In this document: piece by piece, positions 6,019 to 10,409 of the stretch
How positions within the stretch are numbered: position 1 is the first letter of the stretch
Layout of the letters: each line of letters begins with the position of its first letter
Origin: Hyphomicrobiales bacterium
Lineage (GTDB): Bacteria; Pseudomonadota; Alphaproteobacteria; Rhizobiales; OSC116
NCBI GenBank assembly: GCA_013214985.1
Contig: JABSRY010000046.1
Location: 1 to 10,409, forward strand
Length of the DNA stretch: 10,409 nt
Reading direction: 5' to 3'
Program-made: the position numbers and the translations under genes
Notes under the pieces: generated by a model
Told to the model about the DNA's origin: nothing
Seen by the model: only the letters and a program-made list of their open reading frames with translations
The model's database searches: none

Positions 6019-7560
6019 TTATGGTGCATAGTTGATTGTACCGTTTTTGGTCAACATTATTTCCGAAAGTGAATGTTTGGCGTTTTTCATACGGTGGTTA
6101 AGCAGTTTTTGCGTCATGTCTAGTAATATTTTGAAATATTCTGGCTCTGTCGCCAAGTTTGTCATTTCATTTGAATCCGCAACTATATCGTATAAAAGTG
6201 GTGGTAAACCGCCATTAAAATGGATAAGTTTATATTTATGACTACGAATGAAGCAAAGGTTAGCTTCACGAGCAGATAGCTCATAGATTTGCTCAGCGGG
6301 ATCTATATTTGTTTGGGTGCTAAAATCTAACTCGGCAAAAACATGTTCACGCCACGGTTTGGGTGTTTTACCACTTAAAAATGGAATAAGCGAATGCCCA
6401 TCCATGACAGCGGGTACTGGCTGGCCAACCCACTCTAAAATCGTTGGCGTGATATCGATGGATTCTGTAAACATGTCGATAGATTTGCCATGCATTTGCG
6501 GCTGATACGGATCACGTATAATAAGTGGGATTTGAAAAGCTGTGTCATATGGGCATTGTTTACCCCACATATGGTGATCTCCCAACATCTCGCCATGATC
6601 TGCCTGAATGATGATAAGCGTAGAGTCAAATTCACCAGATTGTTTAAGTTGGTCGATAAGGCGACCAATATGGTAATCTAATTCGGTAATTAGGCCAAAA
6701 TAAATGGAGCGTGCTATTTTTATGGCTTGATCATCTTGTTCTTTATCAAAATCACCAATTGGGCCATCAATGACGGTATGGTTTTTGTAATTTTCTAAAT
6801 AGAGTTTATTGAACGGATGGGTATTGGCCTCATCAGTAACATTGTTTTTACGAATGGGCGCAGGGAAATTGGTATTCTCATACATTTGATTGTAAGGCTT
6901 AGGTGCCACAAGAGGCGGGTGTGGGCGAATATAGGTAACGTGGGCAAACCAATCTTGTTCTTGACGCACTGATAATTCATTTAGCGTATAATCGGTTAAA
7001 AATGCGGTATCGCTATCCTAGGCCTTGTAAAATGCTGGGTCGTTTAATTTGGGAGCTTGCCCAGTAGGTGTTACGGGGATAAAAAATTTAGAAAAAACGG
7101 GTAAGTCATATCCCTTGGATTTGAGTGATGCGCGCCACAGGAAACTAGATTCATAGCGCATTTCTAGTTTTTCGATAAAGCCTGGTAAGACTTGTTCATA
7201 ACTGCGAATATCGGGGTCATTTGGGTGAAGTTTACGAGGGTCTAAGCTGGTATCCGTATAACCAAAAAGCATAGGCTCATAGCCAGATTTTCGCATTTCT
7301 CGTGCTAAATTTGGGGTGTCATGACTCAACGGAGTGCCATTTCGAATGGAACGATGATTCATGGCATATTGACCCGTTAAAATACTAGCCCGCGATGGCC
7401 CGCATGGGTTCACCACCGAATAATGTTGTTTAAAGCATGTCGCATCGGCCATTAGTGCGTCTAAGTTTGGTGTATCAATATGTTTGGATAGTGCACCGAA
7501 TATACAATCGGCGCGTAATTGATCCATGATGATAAATAGAATTTTTTTGGGCTTTTTCAT
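6019..7560 (-). pseudogene. Phosphonate monoester hydrolase/sulfatase, one in-frame TAG at codon 181
   Basis: The sequence reads as one 514-codon frame of the alkaline-phosphatase superfamily, close in length and motif order to Rhizobium-type phosphonate monoester hydrolase. It starts at ATG 7558-7560 behind AGAGGA. Visible active-site parts are the metal-binding Asp13 in IIMDQLRAD; Cys53 in NPCGPSRASILTG, the C-x-P-S-R site converted to formylglycine; the YAMNHR segment; His214 in IRPHPP; and Asp321-His322 in ADHGEMLGDHH. The tail ends with SLSEIMLTKNGTINY. Such enzymes act in the cytoplasm on phosphonate monoesters, phosphodiesters and often sulfate esters. Codon 181 is TAG (7018-7020), between FYKA and DSDTAFLTDYTL. 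Sequence on both sides is conserved with no frameshift, so this single change is the only visible defect. The C-terminal part might restart at GTG 6969 but would lack the nucleophile. It follows the transporter ATPase by 67 bp and probably shares its transcript. Confidence 0.88.
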
Positions 7561-7627
7561 TAAGATCCTCTTATATTATTTTTAGTAATATTGGCCAAGC
7601 TTATCGAATATATAAGAAGATTCACAC

Positions 7628-8644
7628 CTATTTATTCATTAATTCTTGCCAGCGATGGCAAGCGACGCCGTGCCCATCTGATTGCTCTAAAATAGGCTCT
7701 TTTTGTTTGCAGATATCAATTGCAAAAGGGCAACGGGTGTTGAATTTACAGCCGGGTGGAGGATTGGTGGGCGATGGAATTTCGCCTTCTAATTTTTGTG
7801 CTTTGCCTCTGTCATCGGGGTTTAGCGAAGGAATCGCCGAAAGCAAGGCGCGGGTATAGGGATGGCGCGGTGCGGCAAACAAATCTCGGGTCGGGGCGCT
7901 TTCGACAAGGCGGCCTAAATACATCACAGCTACATGGTCGCAAACATGTGCCACTACGCTTAAATCATGCGAAATGAATAGGAATGCCAGACCCATCTCG
8001 CGTTGAATTTCTTTAAGTAAATTCAGTACATCTGCCTGAATTGACACATCTAACGCGGCGACACTTTCATCAGCCACCACAAATTTGGGGTTTGAAACCA
8101 AAGCGCGGGCGATGGAAATTCGCTGACGCTGTCCACCCGAAAAAGCATGCGGAAAACGTCTCAAATGCTCAAGACTTATGCGGCACTTAGAGGCAATTTC
8201 ACGAACCCGAGCATCGGTTTCTTCGCGGGTCTTGGTAATTCCCATGACTTCTAATGGCTCGGCAATAATATCACGCACTGTCATGCGCGGGCTTAGGGCA
8301 GCATAAGGGTCTTGAAAGATTAACTGTGCGCGCTTTCTATATTCGATAAGGTCGGCTTTTGAGATGTTATCAATATTGAATTTTTTTTCACCGTCATTAT
8401 ATTCAATTGTGCCGTGGGTGATTGGCGCTGCCTTAAGCAAAGCACGGCCTAGTGTGGTTTTACCACTGCCACTTTCACCAACAAGGCCAAAAAAACTACC
8501 CGCTTCGATTTGAATGTCGACGCCTTCAACTGCGCGTACCACTGGCGGCGGGCCAAATAATTTGGTATTTCGCAATGGGTAATGAACTGATAAGTTTTCA
8601 GTTTTTATAAGAGGTGGCAGGTTTTTAGATTTATTTTCGTTCAT
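7628..8644 (-). CDS. Peptide/nickel-type ABC transporter ATP-binding protein (OppF/DppF-like)
   Basis: A 338-residue cytoplasmic ATPase, the second nucleotide-binding subunit of a dipeptide/oligopeptide-type importer. Walker A is GESGSGKTT (56-64), the Q-loop IFQDPYAALSPRMTV (109-123), the signature FSGGQRQR (168-175), Walker B VVADES (189-194) and the H-loop His226. The Walker B acid pair is followed by Ser-Val-Ala-Ala-Leu-Asp in place of the common Pro-Thr-Ser-Ala-Leu-Asp, as often in OppF-like subunits. The C-terminal oligopeptide-transporter domain is present with GEIPSPTNPPPGCKFNTRC and further cysteines. Its ATG (8642-8644) overlaps the upstream ATPase stop as ATGA, with GAGGCAAC as ribosome-binding site inside that gene. 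Length is normal. The transported compound cannot be read from the ATPase; the neighbouring hydrolase suggests an ester or phosphonate-like compound. Confidence 0.95.
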   Translation of the reverse strand: MNENKSKNLPPLIKTENLSVHYPLRNTKLFGPPPVVRAVEGVDIQIEAGSFFGLVGESGSGKTTLGRALLKAAPITHGTIEYNDGEKKFNIDNISKADLIEYRKRAQLIFQDPYAALSPRMTVRDIIAEPLEVMGITKTREETDARVREIASKCRISLEHLRRFPHAFSGGQRQRISIARALVSNPKFVVADESVAALDVSIQADVLNLLKEIQREMGLAFLFISHDLSVVAHVCDHVAVMYLGRLVESAPTRDLFAAPRHPYTRALLSAIPSLNPDDRGKAQKLEGEIPSPTNPPPGCKFNTRCPFAIDICKQKEPILEQSDGHGVACHRWQELMNK

Positions 8645-9642
8645 GATGTTGCCTCTTTATTAATTAAATGACAGGCCGCTTCATGTTTCGGGTTAAGTGC
8701 CGTAAAATCTGGTACAATGTTTCTGCAAGCGGTCACCATATCCTTGGGGCATCTTGTATGAAATATGCAACCATTAGGGCGTTCAAGCGGCGACGGGATG
8801 TCACCTTTAATGGCTTTAAGTGGGGCATCTAAATTATCGAGACGCGGTAACGCGTCAATTAATCCTTGTGTATATGGGTGTGAGGGGTTGCGCAAGACAT
8901 CGCGAACTTCACCTTTTTCGATTAATTTACCAAGATACATGACCGCAACTTTATCGGCGGTTTGAGCAATAACACCCAAATCATGAGTGATAAATAAAAT
9001 GGCCATACCGAATTCTTTGACCAAATCTTTCATCAGGTCAATGACTTGTAATTGTATGGTAACATCAAGTGCGGTTGTAGGCTCGTCGGCAATTAATAAT
9101 TTTGGCTTAGTTGATAATGCCATGGCAATCATTGCACGCTGACGCATGCCGCCCGAAAGTTCGAAAGCAAATTGGCTAAAGCGTTTATCTGCATCCGAAA
9201 TACCCACCCTATCCAGCATTTCAATTGAATATTTTTTAGCTTGTTTTGCATTATAATCGGTATGGATGAGTAATTGCTCGACCATTTGATCGCCAATACT
9301 GATAGCCGGTGCAAAACTGGCCATTGGTTCTTGGAAAATCATTGAAATAGCTCCACCACGCGCCACTTTCATTTCTTTTGCAGTTTTAAGCTGCATGATA
9401 TCTATTGGGTCTTGGCCTTCTAAATTTAGGAAAACTTTAGTGTCATTGCTATAAACAGCATTGCCTGGGTTAAGCCGCATAATTGACTTGGCAGTTACCG
9501 ATTTACCACTACCACTTTCGCCAACCAAACCCAAAATTTCACCTTGGGCGATGGAAAAAGAAACATTGTCGACCGCAGTAATGAGGCCTTCATCTGTTTT
9601 AAATTTTAGCGAGAGATTTTGAACATCTATTAAATTTTTCAT
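8641..9642 (-). CDS. Peptide/nickel-type ABC transporter ATP-binding protein (OppD/DppD-like)
   Basis: A 333-residue ATPase, first nucleotide-binding subunit of the importer. Walker A is GESGSGKS (41-48), the Q-loop MIFQEPMASFAPAISIG (101-117), the signature LSGGMRQR (162-169), Walker B LLIADEPTTALD (182-193) and the H-loop His220. The C-terminal oligopeptide domain has GDIPSPLERPNGCIFHTRC. The start is placed at ATG 9640-9642, giving the typical MKNLIDVQNLSLKF opening behind GGAGG; a longer frame exists to 9747, but its extra 35 residues are unlike the family and overlap the permease. The start shares one base with the permease stop (TAATG) and the end overlaps the next ATPase by four bases, so the three subunits are translationally coupled. 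The Q-loop reads SFAP where enteric OppD has SLNP, a variant I associate with alphaproteobacterial homologues. Confidence 0.95.
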   Translation of the reverse strand: MKNLIDVQNLSLKFKTDEGLITAVDNVSFSIAQGEILGLVGESGSGKSVTAKSIMRLNPGNAVYSNDTKVFLNLEGQDPIDIMQLKTAKEMKVARGGAISMIFQEPMASFAPAISIGDQMVEQLLIHTDYNAKQAKKYSIEMLDRVGISDADKRFSQFAFELSGGMRQRAMIAMALSTKPKLLIADEPTTALDVTIQLQVIDLMKDLVKEFGMAILFITHDLGVIAQTADKVAVMYLGKLIEKGEVRDVLRNPSHPYTQGLIDALPRLDNLDAPLKAIKGDIPSPLERPNGCIFHTRCPKDMVTACRNIVPDFTALNPKHEAACHLINKEATS

Positions 9643-10409
9643 TATTTGTTGCCTCCATATGGGTCGGCAGCATCTCGTAACCCATCGCCTACAAATACGA
9701 AAGCTAAAACCAAGGCTATGAAGAAAAAGACCGGGATGAAATACCATTGGTAATTTAACAATACATCGGCGCTAGTAACATTTTGCAACATTACGCCTAA
9801 TGAGTTGACCGGATCTTTAAGGCCAAGGCCGATAAAGCTTAACGCGGTTTCAGATAATACCATATATGGGAATGAGATTACCAAATCTACAATGATATAG
9901 GACGTGAAACTTGGCAGTAAATGCTTGCGGATAATGTGGCCTGCTGATGCGCCGCTGAGCTGAGCTGCTAACACATATTCTTGATTACGCTCAGTGAGTA
10001 AATGTGTTCTCACACGCCGCGCCAAGGTTGGCCAACCGATAAGCCCCAATGCCATGGATATGAATAAGAAACGTGTTTCAGCGCTCCAATCGTCGGGTAT
10101 AAATGCCGCCAATGCCATGAATAACGGTATGCTTGGAATGGTTTTTACGGTGTCGGTAATCATTTGTAATACACTGTCTAACATGCCACCATAATAGCCA
10201 GCCACACCCCCAATTACTAATGCCAATACGAAAGCAATGAATACACCAATTGTGCCGACCGCAAGAGATGTGTTGATGGCGGCGAGGGTTCTTGAATAAA
10301 TATCCTTGCCCGTGCTGTCAGTGCCAAAAATATGCACATAACCTTTATCGACACCAAATAAATGTGTATTGAAGGTAAACCCTGGGATGGTGGAATCAAG
10401 AGCTTTACC
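9642..10409 (-). CDS. Peptide/nickel-type ABC transporter permease (OppC/DppC-like), 5' part outside window
   Basis: The frame stays open to the window edge, so about 255 C-terminal codons are present and the N-terminal membrane helix is missing. The GTG at 10337 is not the start, because coding sequence continues upstream (FTFNTHLFGVDKGYVHIFG). The motif FGTDSTGKDIYSRTL before the second membrane segment is the classical OppC/DppC entry. Hydrophobic helices follow at about SLAVGTIGVFIAFVLALVIG, FLFISMALGLIGWPTLA and the last WYFIPVFFFIALVLAFVFVG. The cytosolic EAA loop that touches the ATPases reads AAQLSGASAGHIIRKHLLP, with the expected glycine eight residues from the alanine pair region. 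The segment before FGTD is longer than in small OppC proteins, suggesting the larger permease variety with an extended periplasmic loop. It ends in TAATG with the OppD-like start. Partner permease and substrate-binding protein genes should lie to the right of the window. Confidence 0.93.
   Translation of the reverse strand, partial: GKALDSTIPGFTFNTHLFGVDKGYVHIFGTDSTGKDIYSRTLAAINTSLAVGTIGVFIAFVLALVIGGVAGYYGGMLDSVLQMITDTVKTIPSIPLFMALAAFIPDDWSAETRFLFISMALGLIGWPTLARRVRTHLLTERNQEYVLAAQLSGASAGHIIRKHLLPSFTSYIIVDLVISFPYMVLSETALSFIGLGLKDPVNSLGVMLQNVTSADVLLNYQWYFIPVFFFIALVLAFVFVGDGLRDAADPYGGNK

Noticed and set aside
6435..6668. Overlapping frames on both strands inside the sulfatase, nitroreductase and transporter genes
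   Set aside because: They lack family motifs and start signals and are explained as shadows of well-supported genes.
7561..7590. Promoter just before the sulfatase gene (TTGGCC, 17 bases, TATAAG on the minus strand)
   Set aside because: Transcription would begin almost at the ATG and lose the ribosome-binding site, so I treat it as chance in AT-rich sequence.
9643..9747. Longer start for the OppD-like ATPase
   Set aside because: The extra 35 residues are Trp/Arg/Cys-rich and unlike the family, they lie wholly inside the permease gene, and ATG 9642 has a good GGAGG.

Overview
The window looks like an accessory or catabolic stretch of a low-GC (roughly 40%) alphaproteobacterial chromosome. 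This placement is an inference. It rests on the style of the peptide-type ABC transporter, on a phosphonate monoester hydrolase-type sulfatase that closely follows the Rhizobium enzyme family, and on an Acg-like nitroreductase with a Tat-type leader. No rRNA, tRNA, CRISPR array, transposase or integrase is visible.

Layout. (1) Positions 1-2128, plus strand: the end of an MDR-type quinone oxidoreductase/alcohol dehydrogenase with an in-frame TAG, then an Asp/Glu/hydantoin racemase and an M24 (Xaa-Pro peptidase/creatinase-like) metallohydrolase. The gaps are only 17-18 bp, so this looks like the tail of a catabolic operon. (2) Positions 2239-3902, minus strand: a two-gene unit of a Tat-leader nitroreductase-like protein followed by a MarR regulator. 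Its promoter carries two 18-bp imperfect palindromes, which look like an autoregulatory MarR operator. (3) Positions 3972-5722, plus strand: a gene graveyard. It holds a YaiO-like TPR/outer-membrane beta-barrel gene broken by two apparent 1-bp homopolymer contractions and one TGA. That gene is fused in frame to the C-terminal part of a YbhB/YbcL (PEBP) gene. After it come a 74-bp structured inverted-repeat element and an internal fragment of a WecA-type glycosyl-1-phosphate transferase. (4) Positions 5702-5950, minus strand: an unrecognised short reading frame. (5) Positions 6019-10409, minus strand: an operon encoding a dipeptide/oligopeptide-type ABC transporter (permease, ATPase, ATPase with 1- and 4-bp overlaps), then 67 bp downstream a phosphonate monoester hydrolase/sulfatase whose otherwise intact frame is cut by one TAG.

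How it fits together. The right-hand operon probably imports an organic ester (phosphonate, phosphodiester or sulfate ester, possibly peptide-like) and hydrolyses it inside the cell. The left-hand operon probably processes an amino-acid-like or amide substrate. The centre is decaying DNA. Two conserved enzymes are interrupted only by TAG, and the one clearly functional TAG terminator is followed directly by an in-frame TGA. This most likely reflects nonsense mutations, but readthrough can be tested cheaply.
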